In this document: piece by piece, positions 26,065-34,326 of the stretch
Layout: each line of letters begins with the position of its first letter
How positions within the stretch are numbered: the first letter of the stretch is position 1
Assembly: GCF_014192215.1 (NCBI RefSeq)
Contig: NZ_JACHXP010000002.1
Span: forward strand, 248,001 to 312,000
DNA length: 64,000 nt
Direction: 5' to 3'
DNA from: Halomonas cerina
Lineage (GTDB): Bacteria > Pseudomonadota > Gammaproteobacteria > Pseudomonadales > Halomonadaceae
The notes under the pieces: generated by a model
What the model saw: the letters and a program-made list of their open reading frames with translations, nothing else
The model's database searches: none
Told to the model about the DNA's origin: nothing
Translations under genes and position numbers: made by a program

Positions 26065-26278
26065 TAAGTCAAGAAGATAATAAGTACGTCACGAGGTGAT
26101 AACAAGGGCAGGGTTGCCCGACAGGAACGGATACCACAAGCACCAGGTGCTCATGTCGTTAAAGATGACGCAACGACAAGGCATAGGGCAAGGGAGTGCA
26201 GCACGCCGCGGGGATCACACATGACGGTTACAGCTGTCGTAATGTCTCACCGAATGGTGATCCTTTCAGGAGAACAAC

Positions 26279-26950
26279 ATGCGCACTCTTGCCATACTGG
26301 GAGCGGGAGGACACGGGAAGGTCGTCGCCGACTGCGCCGAACTGATCCGTTGGGACAAGATCCACTTCTATGATGACGCCTGGCCGGAAAAGGCCAAGGA
26401 CGAGCACTGGCCGGTCCTGGGGAATACCCAGGGGCTATTGGAGAGGGCCAGGCAGTACGCGGGGGTGTTCGTGGCCATCGGCGACGGCAGACGACGCTGT
26501 GAAAGGATCGACGAACTGCATCACCAGGGGGCCCATGTCGTCACCTTGCTTCATCCCCGCGCCGCGGTCAGCCGTTACGCCGTGCTGGGGATGGGGTCGG
26601 TGATGGTCGCCGGGGCCGTGATCAATGCCTTCGCGCGTACCGAGCGGGGCTGCGTGATCAACACGGCGGCCACGGTGGGACATGACTGCACCCTGGGGAT
26701 CGGTGTCCATGTGGCGCCCGGGGCGAATATCGCGGGAAACGTGGTGATCGAAGACCATGCCTGGATCGGCATCGGGGCACGCATCATCCAGGGCATTCAG
26801 GTAGGCGCGGGGGCCGTCATCGGCGCCGGTGCCACCGTGATCGATCATGTGCCGGCGGGTGTCACCGTGGTCGGGACCCCGGCGCGACCGGTGGGCAGGA
26901 AGACCGCGCAGCGTTCCATTTCCCACTGGGCGGTCTCCGCCCGCAACTGA
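26279..26950 (+). CDS. NeuD/PglD-type sugar O/N-acyltransferase
   Basis: A 223-residue protein with an N-terminal Rossmann-like PglD domain (LAILGAGGHGKVVADCAEL, IHFYDDAWPE) and a C-terminal left-handed beta-helix of hexapeptide repeats, for example INTAATVGHDCTLGIGVHVAPGANIAGNV and WIGIGARIIQGIQVGAGAVIGAGATV. The histidine in VGHDC is the family's catalytic base. PglD N-acetylates the 4-amino group of UDP-4-amino sugar to give UDP-diNAc-bacillosamine. The gene stands alone after a 760-base gap and faces the convergent PglF/WbpM-like gene. Confidence 0.9.
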   Translation: MRTLAILGAGGHGKVVADCAELIRWDKIHFYDDAWPEKAKDEHWPVLGNTQGLLERARQYAGVFVAIGDGRRRCERIDELHHQGAHVVTLLHPRAAVSRYAVLGMGSVMVAGAVINAFARTERGCVINTAATVGHDCTLGIGVHVAPGANIAGNVVIEDHAWIGIGARIIQGIQVGAGAVIGAGATVIDHVPAGVTVVGTPARPVGRKTAQRSISHWAVSARN

Positions 26951-26985
26951 TCCACCCCTTTTTTTCTGCCGGCAAGCGGCACGCC

Positions 26986-27017
26986 CGCCGCGTCCCGCCA
27001 GAAGGCGGGACGCGGCG
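26986..27017. terminator. 14-bp perfect hairpin between convergent genes
   Basis: CGCCGCGTCCCGCC (26986-26999) and GGCGGGACGCGGCG (27004-27017) form a perfect stem with loop AGAA. It lies between the acetyltransferase stop (26950) and the convergent dehydratase stop (27026). A run of eight or more T lies on its left at about 26959, on the plus strand. The hairpin could stop transcription from either side. Confidence 0.75.
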
Positions 27018-27025
27018 TTGTGCGC

Positions 27026-29074
27026 TCAACCCTTCACCGACGAAGACACCGCGTCCAGGTAGGCATGGGAAGGGGCCAAGTCGGGGGTCGGTTCGAGACG
27101 CCCCGGTTCAGGACGCCCCGGTTCGGGACGACGTTGAGGCGCTGCGAGCGGCGGGGCCTGAGGCACCTGCGAAGGCGGCTCGGGGGTGCGGCCGCACCAG
27201 GCCAGGTCGGCGATCTCGTCGCGTGGCGCATAGGCAGTGGGGGCCGACTGAAGCAGCTCGCGGATACGCACTTGATCCTCATCCTCGGTGGCCCGGTAGA
27301 GCTGCTCCAGGTAGCGTTCCAGCCGTGGCCAGGGCCAATAGGCCTCCATGGCGGTCATGATCCGGGAATGCGAGGTCGCGCCGACCTTTTCACCGATCAG
27401 CAGCTCTTCATAGAGCTTCTCGCCGGGCCTGAGGCCCGTGTAGACGATCTCGATATCGCCGTTCGGCGCCGCCTCGCAGGCCACCTCCAGCCCCGACAGG
27501 CGCACCATCTGGGCCGCCAGGTCGGCGATCTTCACCGGCTCGCCCATGTCGAGCACGAAGACATCGCCGCCATTGCCCAGGGCGCCGGCCTGGATCACCA
27601 GCTGGGCGGCCTCGGGAATCGTCATGAAGAAGCGCGTGATCTCGGGGTGGGTCACGGTGATCGGGCCCCCGGCGGCGATCTGGCGACGGAACAAGGGCAC
27701 CACCGAGCCGGAGGAGCCCAGCACGTTACCGAACCGCACCATGCAGAACCGGGTGCTGGCCTGGTGCTCGGCGAGGGCCTGGCAGACCAGCTCGGCCAGT
27801 CGCTTGGTGGTGCCCATCACGTTGGTGGGGCGGACCGCCTTGTCGGTGGAGACCAGCACGAAGGTCTCCACCCCGCAGTCCATGGCGGCCTGGGCGGTGG
27901 CCAGGGTGCCGAAGACGTTGTTGCGAATGCCCTGCACGGTATTGTGCTCGACCATCGGCACATGCTTGTAGGCGGCCGCATGATAGATGGTCTGGACCCG
28001 GAAGGTGCGCAAGATCGTCTCCAGCCGCGCGCGATCCTGCACCGAGCCGAGCAGCGCCTTGATCGGCACCGCCAGCTCCTGGTCCTGGGCGTATTGTTGG
28101 AGCTCGCGCTCGATGCGATACAGCGAGAACTCGCAGATCTCGAACAGCAGCAGCTGGCGTGGACGCTGCTGCAGCACCTGGCGGGAGAGCTCGGCGCCGA
28201 TCGAGCCACCGGCCCCGGTCACCATCACCACCTTGTCACGGATATTGGCGTCCAGCAGGGCCGCGTCCGGCGGCACCGGGTCGCGGCCCAGCAGGTCCTC
28301 CACGGTAACGTTGCGTACCTCGTTGACCTGGGCACGGCCGGCCACCACATCCGCCATGCCGGGCAGGGTCTGGACGGGCACGGACAACGGCTCCAGGGTC
28401 TTGAGGATCTCGCGCCGCCGGGCGCGGGTCGCGCTGGGAATGGCCAGCAGGATGCGTCGGATGCCGTAGTTCTTTACCAGCTGCGGCAGGTCGCCGGGGG
28501 CGTAGACCTTGAGGCCCTCGACATAGGTGCCGTGCATGCCACGCCAGTCATCGACGAACGCCATCGGCGCATACTCGGCCCCCTGGCGCAGCGAAGAGAC
28601 CAGCTGCGAGCCGGCCGCGCCGGCCCCGTAGATCAGCACCCGAGTCTTGTAGCGCAGCATGCTGCGCAGATGCAGGGCGCGCAGGACGTAGCGCACGCCG
28701 CCCACGCTGAGCAGGGCCAGCATGGCGTAGATGATGCCGACGGCAGCGCTCAGGTCGATGCCCAACAGACGGGAGATCAATACCAGCAGCCCCGCCGACA
28801 CGCTGACCCCGATCAACAGCGACTGCAGGGCCTTGGCGCTCATGTAGCGGATCACCGCCCGGTAGAACCCTAGCTGGGTAAAGATGGCCAGGCTGGCCGG
28901 CAGCACCACCAGCCAGCCCGCCCAGGTCCGGGGATCCTGAAGCATCGCCCAGCTCTCGCGATGCAGCCACAGAGCCAGCGCGAAACTGGATGTGAGCAGT
29001 CCGATATCGATCGATAGCTGGATCAGGCGTTTGGTCTTCCGGGGCAAACGAAACAGCCGGCTCAGTATCACCAT
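27026..29074 (-). CDS. nucleoside-diphosphate-sugar 4,6-dehydratase, PglF/WbpM/CapD family
   Basis: A 682-residue inner-membrane enzyme on the minus strand. Four membrane helices fill the first ~145 residues. A first nucleotide-binding segment follows (VLIYGAGAAGSQLVSSL). The catalytic SDR domain begins near residue 285 with VMVTGAGGSIGAELSRQ and carries the TDKAVRPTNVMGTTKR stretch, the Thr-Met-Lys form of the catalytic triad known from WbpM. The product would be UDP-4-keto-6-deoxy-GlcNAc, the entry to bacillosamine or QuiNAc-type sugars, and fits the PglE/PglD/PglC-like genes nearby. AGAGGGA precedes the ATG. Transcription runs against the locus. Confidence 0.92.
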   Translation of the reverse strand: MVILSRLFRLPRKTKRLIQLSIDIGLLTSSFALALWLHRESWAMLQDPRTWAGWLVVLPASLAIFTQLGFYRAVIRYMSAKALQSLLIGVSVSAGLLVLISRLLGIDLSAAVGIIYAMLALLSVGGVRYVLRALHLRSMLRYKTRVLIYGAGAAGSQLVSSLRQGAEYAPMAFVDDWRGMHGTYVEGLKVYAPGDLPQLVKNYGIRRILLAIPSATRARRREILKTLEPLSVPVQTLPGMADVVAGRAQVNEVRNVTVEDLLGRDPVPPDAALLDANIRDKVVMVTGAGGSIGAELSRQVLQQRPRQLLLFEICEFSLYRIERELQQYAQDQELAVPIKALLGSVQDRARLETILRTFRVQTIYHAAAYKHVPMVEHNTVQGIRNNVFGTLATAQAAMDCGVETFVLVSTDKAVRPTNVMGTTKRLAELVCQALAEHQASTRFCMVRFGNVLGSSGSVVPLFRRQIAAGGPITVTHPEITRFFMTIPEAAQLVIQAGALGNGGDVFVLDMGEPVKIADLAAQMVRLSGLEVACEAAPNGDIEIVYTGLRPGEKLYEELLIGEKVGATSHSRIMTAMEAYWPWPRLERYLEQLYRATEDEDQVRIRELLQSAPTAYAPRDEIADLAWCGRTPEPPSQVPQAPPLAAPQRRPEPGRPEPGRLEPTPDLAPSHAYLDAVSSSVKG

Positions 29075-29149
29075 GTTCAGGGTTCCCTCTATTTACTTTC
29101 TTGTCCCCACGTGTGTGTCGCTCTGTCGCCTTCCCGATCTGCCCGCCTT

Positions 29150-29275
29150 TCCTGCTTCCTGTCTTCCCCTATATTCCCGCCTTCTTCCCTCTTCCTCTCT
29201 CTTCCCTCTTCCCTTCCTTCTCCCTTCTTCCTTCCTTCCTTCTTCCCTCTTCCTTCTTCCTTCTTCCCTGAAGCG
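29150..29275. repeat. polypyrimidine tract (TTCC/TTCCC-rich)
   Basis: About 125 bases are almost purely C and T on the plus strand, made of TTCC, TTCCC and TCTTCC units. On the dehydratase coding strand this is a polypurine run within its upstream region. It is a simple-sequence tract open to slippage. Confidence 0.85.
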
Positions 29276-29941
29276 CCGGATAACCGTCATCAAAACGAAT
29301 GCCCAACGCCGACTGCCTGCAGTCGCGTCATGTGCGGTGATGCGTTTATCTTTGTGTTAAGTAATGTAATTCAGGATAAGAAAAACCCGCGGTCTTCCCA
29401 AGGTGATTTTCTTCACCAACTGAAGGCGGAGTTTTCTTTCCTGTTTTCGCGTGAGTATGTCCCGTCACTGATGTTGAAGATTTCAGATATCTCGATATAT
29501 CCGAACATATGGATTCATTCTCATGAATGAGGCGCGCTTGCGGGCGTTCGCCATCAGGCCAGTAGGGAGGGGTGGCAGGGGAGGGCGGCAGGGCAGCGAG
29601 AGGCGGACGACAACGGGACCGGCAGGAAAAGACCGCGGAGAGAGGACAAGGCTTGACACTCAGCCGTCGTCATGCTTTGGGACCATCCGGGCTGTTCGTT
29701 AGAAGTATCTGATAATAAGGGGTTTTTGCCTTGTAAGAGATTGGCTACAAAATTGTCTTCGGTGATTGCATCGTTGCCTGGCGTAAGTAGAATGCATCAG
29801 CATTGCTGCCAACGCCTGCTTACGCTACGGACAAACGATCCATACATTCGTATCATGTTTGTCATGTCTTTTGGGTAAGACATAGGCAGCACATACGCTG
29901 AAACGTCATGCTGGCCTCGGGGATGTGCCGTGATACCTTGG

Positions 29942-29953
29942 GGCGGTAGCGTG
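29942..29953 (+). promoter_or_regulatory. ops element (RfaH recruitment site), second copy
   Basis: GGCGGTAGCGTG again without mismatch, 30 bases before the wza2 ATG. Together with the site at 11888 it marks both export loci in the window as RfaH-type regulated. Confidence 0.85.
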
Positions 29954-29983
29954 CCCAGAAGCCTTCCAGGGAGGACCCCCGCC

Positions 29984-31168
29984 ATGCCCCGACCGCTCAG
30001 CTCATCGCCGATCCGTGCCCTGTCGTCAGCGCCGCTGCTGACACGTCCATCGGCACGCCCTCGGCGCTGGCTGCCGGCGCTGGTGCTGGTGCTGGGCACC
30101 CTGGGCGGCTGCGCCTGGGCGCCGGGCAGCCACATCGCCCACGAGAGCGAGGCCGCGCCCATCGACGACCTGGTCGAGATCCGTCCAATCACGCCGGGGC
30201 TGGTGGCCACCTACCAGGAAACCCTGGGAAGGCCCGCCACCGATATGCCCGATGAGCTGCGCCGCGCCCTGGAGCGCTACGAGTACCGGGTCGGGGCGGG
30301 CGATGTACTCGACATCATCGTCTACGACCACCCGGAACTGACCATTCCCGCCGGGTCCGAGCGCAGCGCCGCCGAGGCCGGCAACCAGGTGCGCAACGAC
30401 GGCACCATCTTCTATCCCTTCATCGGGCGGGTCAGCGTCGCCGGCAAGACCCTCGACGAGATCCGCCTGCAGCTGACACGGCAGCTGGCGGACTACATCG
30501 CCGAGCCGCAGGTGGATGTGCGCGTCGCCGCCTTCCGCTCCAAGAAGGTCTACGTCAGCGGCGCCGTGGCCGAGCCCAGCACCCTGCCGGTCACCACCGT
30601 GCCGCTGACCATCGTCGATGCCATCAGCCAGGCCGGCGGCGCCGTCGAGCAGGCCAATTGGCACCGGGCGACGCTGACCCGTAATGGCCAGAAGATCCCG
30701 GTCTCCCTGTACGCGCTGCTGCACCAGGGCGACCAGAGTGAGAACCGCCTGCTGCGCGACGGCGATATCCTGCACGTGCCCACCGCCGAGGATCGCGGCA
30801 TCTCGGTGATGGGCCAGGTCCGCAGGCCCGGCAGCCTGCCGCTGGGCAACGAGCCGTTGTCGCTCACCGACGCGGTCTCCCAGGCCGGCGGCATCGACGA
30901 GACCAGCGCCGAGCCCTCGGGTATCTTCGTGATTCGCGAGAAGGAAGAGGCGAGCGACAGGCTGGCCACGGTTTACCAGCTGGATGTCAGTCACGCCGCG
31001 GCCTTCGCCATGGGCAACGACTTCATCCTCGAGCCGCGCGACATCGTCTACGTGACCACTGCGCCGATCGCGCGCTGGAACCGCGTGATCAGCCTGCTGT
31101 TGCCGTCCATCAGCCTGCCGGGTACCTTGGCGGATACCACCACCGATGTCCGCGACGTCAACAACTAG
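29984..31168 (+). CDS. wza: Wza-like polysaccharide export lipoprotein, second copy
   Basis: A 394-residue paralogue of the protein at 12016. The ATG at 29984 has AGGGAGG about ten bases upstream. The signal is long and arginine-rich and ends in the lipobox LGGC (Cys43). The export domain (VGAGDVLDIIVYDHPELTIP, then FRSKKVYVSGAV) and the repeated SLBB segments align along the whole length with the first copy, as does the C-terminal WNRVISLLLPSISLPG helix. It forms the outer-membrane channel for a second polysaccharide. wzb follows after six bases. Confidence 0.92.
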   Translation: MPRPLSSSPIRALSSAPLLTRPSARPRRWLPALVLVLGTLGGCAWAPGSHIAHESEAAPIDDLVEIRPITPGLVATYQETLGRPATDMPDELRRALERYEYRVGAGDVLDIIVYDHPELTIPAGSERSAAEAGNQVRNDGTIFYPFIGRVSVAGKTLDEIRLQLTRQLADYIAEPQVDVRVAAFRSKKVYVSGAVAEPSTLPVTTVPLTIVDAISQAGGAVEQANWHRATLTRNGQKIPVSLYALLHQGDQSENRLLRDGDILHVPTAEDRGISVMGQVRRPGSLPLGNEPLSLTDAVSQAGGIDETSAEPSGIFVIREKEEASDRLATVYQLDVSHAAAFAMGNDFILEPRDIVYVTTAPIARWNRVISLLLPSISLPGTLADTTTDVRDVNN

Positions 31169-31174
31169 GCCGCC

Positions 31175-31612
31175 ATGTTCAACCATATCCTGGTGCTCTG
31201 CACCGGCAATATCTGCCGCAGCCCGGTCGCCGGCGCCATGCTGGCCAGCCGCCTGTCCGACAAGCAGATCGAGACCGCCGGGCTCAATGCCCTGGAAGAC
31301 CGGGGCGTCGAGCCCACCGCCCGCGCCCTGGCCGAAGCCGACGGGCTCGACGTCAGCGAACACCAGGCCCGCCAGCTAACCCGCGAGATGCTCCAGCGCG
31401 CCGACCTGGTGCTGGTGATGAGCGACGGCCAGCGTATGGCGGTCGGGCAGATGGACCCCGCCGCACTCGGCAAGACCATGCTCTTCGGCCGCTGGCTCGA
31501 CGGCGGCCAGGGCCGGGAAATCCCCGACCCCTACCGCAAGAGCCCCGAAGCCTTCAAGCACGTCCACCAGCTACTCAGCCAAGCCGCCGACAGCTGGACC
31601 AGCAAGCTGTAA
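31175..31612 (+). CDS. wzb: low-molecular-weight protein-tyrosine phosphatase (Wzb)
   Basis: A 145-residue LMW-PTP. The P-loop CTGNICRSPVA sits at residues 9-19 and the general-acid loop motif DPYRKSPEAF near residue 113, both complete. Wzb dephosphorylates the tyrosine tail of Wzc, so polymerisation and export can cycle. It lies directly between wza2 and wzc2, in the classical wza-wzb-wzc order, and it is the only Wzb in the window although there are two Wzc proteins. After it begins the first heptad-repeat region. Confidence 0.93.
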   Translation: MFNHILVLCTGNICRSPVAGAMLASRLSDKQIETAGLNALEDRGVEPTARALAEADGLDVSEHQARQLTREMLQRADLVLVMSDGQRMAVGQMDPAALGKTMLFGRWLDGGQGREIPDPYRKSPEAFKHVHQLLSQAADSWTSKL

Positions 31613-31881
31613 CGGCAGGTCAAAGGGCCAAGGTCAAAGGGCCAAGGTCAAAGGAAACCCCAACCCATACCAACATGGCACCCAGGCGCTAGCCTGACCT
31701 GGGCGCTGGGCGCTGGGCGCTGGGCGCTGGGCGCTGGGCGCTGGGCGCTGGGCGCTGGGCGCTGGGCGCTGGGCGCTGGGCGCTGGGCGCTTTTACCTTG
31801 CCCCTTGCCCCTTGCCCCTTGCCCCTTGCTCCTCGGCCCTCGGCCCTGACAACACCAACTTCCCCGCACCTCGGTACCTCC
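31613..31881. repeat. heptad-repeat region A with (GGGCGCT)13
   Basis: Five 7-base units alternating GGTCAAA and GGGCCAA (31618-31652) are followed by a short spacer, then thirteen perfect GGGCGCT units (31701-31791), then TTTTACC and seven more heptads (four TTGCCCC, TTGCTCC, two TCGGCCC; 31798-31846). The G-tracts spaced by CGCT fit the G3N4 G-quadruplex pattern. The left GGGCCAAGG and right CCTTGCCCC blocks are nearly complementary. The region ends 35 bases before wzc2. Confidence 0.9.
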
Positions 31882-34071
31882 ATGTCTCAAGTCCCTGCTT
31901 CTGCGCCGCCCGCCGACGATGAGATCGATCTGGGCCGGCTGTTCGGCCTGCTGCTCGACCACAAGTGGTGGATCGTTCTGATCACCGGCCTGTTCATGGT
32001 CATCGGGGTCGTCTACGCCCTGCTCGCCACGCCCGTCTACCGGGCCGATGCCCTGGTACAGGTGGAGGAGAAGGCCGGACTCTCCAACCCGCTGGAAGAC
32101 GTGCGCAGCATGCTTGGCGAAGAGCCCAAGGCCGACGCCGAGCTGGGCATCCTGCGCTCGCGCATGGTGCTGGGCCGGGCGGTCGACCAGGTGGGGCTCG
32201 ACCTGGTCGTGCAACCGCATCGCTTCCCCGTGGTCGGCGACTTTTTGGTGCGCCGTGGCATGGAGCGCCCGGCGTTTGCCGAGAGCAGCGTCTGGGCCGG
32301 CGAGGCCCTCAATGTGGCCAGCTTCCAGGTGCCCCAGGCCCTGCAGGGGGAGGCCTTCACGCTGACCGTGGGCGAGGGCGGTCACTACCGCCTGTCGCTG
32401 GACGGTGAGCCGCTGGGCGAAGGCCGCATCGGCCAGGACGTGAGCTTCCTGGACGACCAGGTAGCGCTTCGCATCGCCGAGATCCAGGCCGCCCCCGGTG
32501 CTCGGTTCGACCTGATCAAGCGCACGCGCCTGGCGGCCGTCAATGACCTGCGCAGCCGCTTCAGCGTCAGCCAGCAGGGCAAGGAAAGCGGCCTGCTCGA
32601 CCTGGCTTTGAGCGACACCGACCCCCAGCGCGGCCGGCGCACCCTGGACGCCATCAGCGAGATCTACCTGACCCAGAACATCCAGCGCCAGAGCGCCGAG
32701 GCGGAGAAGAGCCTCGAGTTCCTCGAGGAGCAAGCCCCCCGGGTGCGCGAGCAATTGCGCGAGGCCGAGGATACCTTGAACGCCTACCGCTCCCAGCGCG
32801 ACAGTGTGGACCTTTCCATCGAGACCCAGTCGATCCTGCAACGCATCGTGGATCTCGAGAAGCAGGTCAACGAGCTCGAGTTCGCCGAGACCGAGCTGCA
32901 GCGCCGCTTCACCACCGGCCACCCCCAATATCAGGCACTGCTGGAGAAGAAGGCCCAGCTGAACCGCGAGCGCGAGCAGCTCGAGGCCCGTGTCGACGAC
33001 CTGCCCGAGACCCAACAGCAGATCCTGCGCATGAGCCGCGACGTGGAGGTCAATCAGGAGGTCTACGTCCAGCTGCTCAACAAGATCCAGGAGATGCGCA
33101 TCGCCCGGGCCGGCACGGTGGGCAACGTGCGCATCCTGGATGAGGCGGTGGTACAGCCGGCACCGGTCGAGCCCAAGAAGAAACTGATCGTGGTGCTCGC
33201 CACCCTGCTCGGCGGCATGCTGGCCGTGGGGCTGGTGCTGGTACGCGGCATGCTGCGCCGCGGGGTCGAGGCCCCCAAGCAGCTCGAGGCGCTGGACCTG
33301 CCGGTCTACGCCACGGTGCCGCTGTCGGAAGAGCAGGTGAAACTCTCGGGGCGCATCCGGCACAACACCCAGCGCCATGGCAAGAACGCCGGCCTGCGCG
33401 ACCTGCTGGCGCTGAGAAGCCCCACCGACCTGTCCCTGGAAGCGTTGCGCGGGCTGCGTACCAGCCTGCACTTCGCCATGCTGGACGCCGGCGACAACCG
33501 GCTGATGATCACCGGCCCCTCACCGGCGGTAGGCAAGAGCTTCATCAGCGCCAACCTGGCCGCGGTGTGCGCCCAGGCCGGCCAGAAGGTGCTGGTGGTC
33601 GACGCCGACCTGCGCAAGGGCCACGTGCACCACGCCTTCCGCGGCGAGAGCGAGGGCGGGCTCTCCGAAGTGCTCGCCGACCGGCTTGCGCTTGACGGGG
33701 CCATCCGAAGCACCCCGATCGAAGGGCTCGACTACATCGCCCGCGGCATCGCCCCGCCCAACCCCTCGGAGCTGCTGATGCAGGCCAGCTTCACCCGGGT
33801 GATGGCCGAGGTCTCCAAGCGCTACGACCTGGTGATCATCGACACCCCGCCGGTGCTCGCCGTAACCGACGCCGCGATCGTCGGCAAGCAGGTCGGCACC
33901 AGCCTGCTGGTCGCCCGCTTCGGCCTCAATCCGCCGCAGGAGATCGAAGTCGCCAAGCAGCGCCTCGAGAACAGCGGCGTCACCCTCAAGGGCGCGATCC
34001 TCAACGCCATGGAACGCAAGGCCGCCACCAGCTACGGCTACTACGGCTACTACAACTACGCCTACAAGTAG
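31882..34071 (+). CDS. wzc: Wzc-like co-polymerase / BY-kinase, second copy
   Basis: A protein of about 729 residues, paralogous to the one at 13409 over its whole length. It starts MSQVPASAPPADDEIDLGRL. Two membrane helices bracket a periplasmic coiled coil. The kinase part has Walker A GPSPAVGKS (near 544), Walker A' VLVVDADLRKG and Walker B DLVIIDTPP. The tail SYGYYGYYNYAYK is the tyrosine cluster. The start is fixed by the same CTCCATGTCTCAAGTC context as in the first copy. It works with the Wza and Wzb just upstream. The (GGGCGCT)13 array lies ~90 bases upstream, well placed to influence its expression. Confidence 0.93.
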   Translation: MSQVPASAPPADDEIDLGRLFGLLLDHKWWIVLITGLFMVIGVVYALLATPVYRADALVQVEEKAGLSNPLEDVRSMLGEEPKADAELGILRSRMVLGRAVDQVGLDLVVQPHRFPVVGDFLVRRGMERPAFAESSVWAGEALNVASFQVPQALQGEAFTLTVGEGGHYRLSLDGEPLGEGRIGQDVSFLDDQVALRIAEIQAAPGARFDLIKRTRLAAVNDLRSRFSVSQQGKESGLLDLALSDTDPQRGRRTLDAISEIYLTQNIQRQSAEAEKSLEFLEEQAPRVREQLREAEDTLNAYRSQRDSVDLSIETQSILQRIVDLEKQVNELEFAETELQRRFTTGHPQYQALLEKKAQLNREREQLEARVDDLPETQQQILRMSRDVEVNQEVYVQLLNKIQEMRIARAGTVGNVRILDEAVVQPAPVEPKKKLIVVLATLLGGMLAVGLVLVRGMLRRGVEAPKQLEALDLPVYATVPLSEEQVKLSGRIRHNTQRHGKNAGLRDLLALRSPTDLSLEALRGLRTSLHFAMLDAGDNRLMITGPSPAVGKSFISANLAAVCAQAGQKVLVVDADLRKGHVHHAFRGESEGGLSEVLADRLALDGAIRSTPIEGLDYIARGIAPPNPSELLMQASFTRVMAEVSKRYDLVIIDTPPVLAVTDAAIVGKQVGTSLLVARFGLNPPQEIEVAKQRLENSGVTLKGAILNAMERKAATSYGYYGYYNYAYK

Positions 34072-34326
34072 CGCCCAGCGCCGAGCGCCGAGCAGCCAAG
34101 CGTAAGGGCCTAGGGCCTAGGGCCAAGATCCAAGGGAACCACAAACCCCTTCCACATTGAGCACTTGGCGCCCAGGCCTATTTTGGGCGCTGGGCGCTGG
34201 GCGCTGGGCGCTGGGCGCTGGGCGCTGGGCGCTTTTACCTTGCCCCTTGCCCCTTGCCCCTCGGCCCTCGGCCCTCGGCCCTTACCCCAAACAACACTCC
34301 GGGTCCCCGACCCAAGGCAGGACACC
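34072..34326. repeat. heptad-repeat region B with (GGGCGCT)7
   Basis: It begins right at the wzc2 stop with GCGCCCA and two GCGCCGA units (the reverse-complement type), then GGGCCTA, GGGCCTA, GGGCCAA, GATCCAA (34106-34133), then seven perfect GGGCGCT units (34185-34233), then TTTTACC, three TTGCCCC and three TCGGCCC units (34240-34281). The layout is the same as region A with different copy numbers. Confidence 0.9.

Larger units (their letters stand above)
25518..26278. other. 760-base gap with hairpin, tandem direct repeats and repeat copy 2
   Basis: No coding sequence is supported. The gap holds the hairpin at 25545-25589, an A/T-rich stretch at about 25600-25890, two 20-base direct repeats of a TCACGAAGATAATAAG type on each side of the interspersed repeat (25859-25896 and 26066-26105), and repeat copy 2. 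The last ~170 bases before the acetyltransferase have no recognised feature beyond its AGGAGA ribosome site. Confidence 0.65.
29075..29983. other. divergent intergenic region of about 910 bases
   Basis: No gene is supported. From the left it holds the start region of the dehydratase, a long C/T-only-like tract (29150-29275), an A/T-rich middle (29290-29530), a purine-rich stretch (29550-29650), and the ops element at 29942 before wza2. A promoter for the second export locus is expected in the right half; no convincing -35/-10 pair was found. Short frames such as 29672-29878 have no features of real genes. Confidence 0.6.

Noticed and set aside
27020..28873. 617-residue ORF on the plus strand
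   Set aside because: It lies opposite the dehydratase gene and has low-complexity H/G/Q-rich content typical of antisense frames in high-GC genes.
29672..29878. 68-residue ORF in the wza2 leader
   Set aside because: No ribosome site and no recognisable sequence; it lies in an A/T-rich promoter-like region.
31689..31883. ORFs with repeated QRPAPSA or GAGRWAL units over the heptamer arrays (also at 34157, 36048, 36074 and 37159)
   Set aside because: They are translations of the (GGGCGCT)n array in different frames. A 7-base unit read in codons gives a 7-residue repeat in every frame, so they are not evidence for a protein.
31648..33471. 607-residue minus-strand ORF over wzc2
   Set aside because: It is the antisense shadow of wzc2, continuing into the heptamer array. 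No domain is visible.
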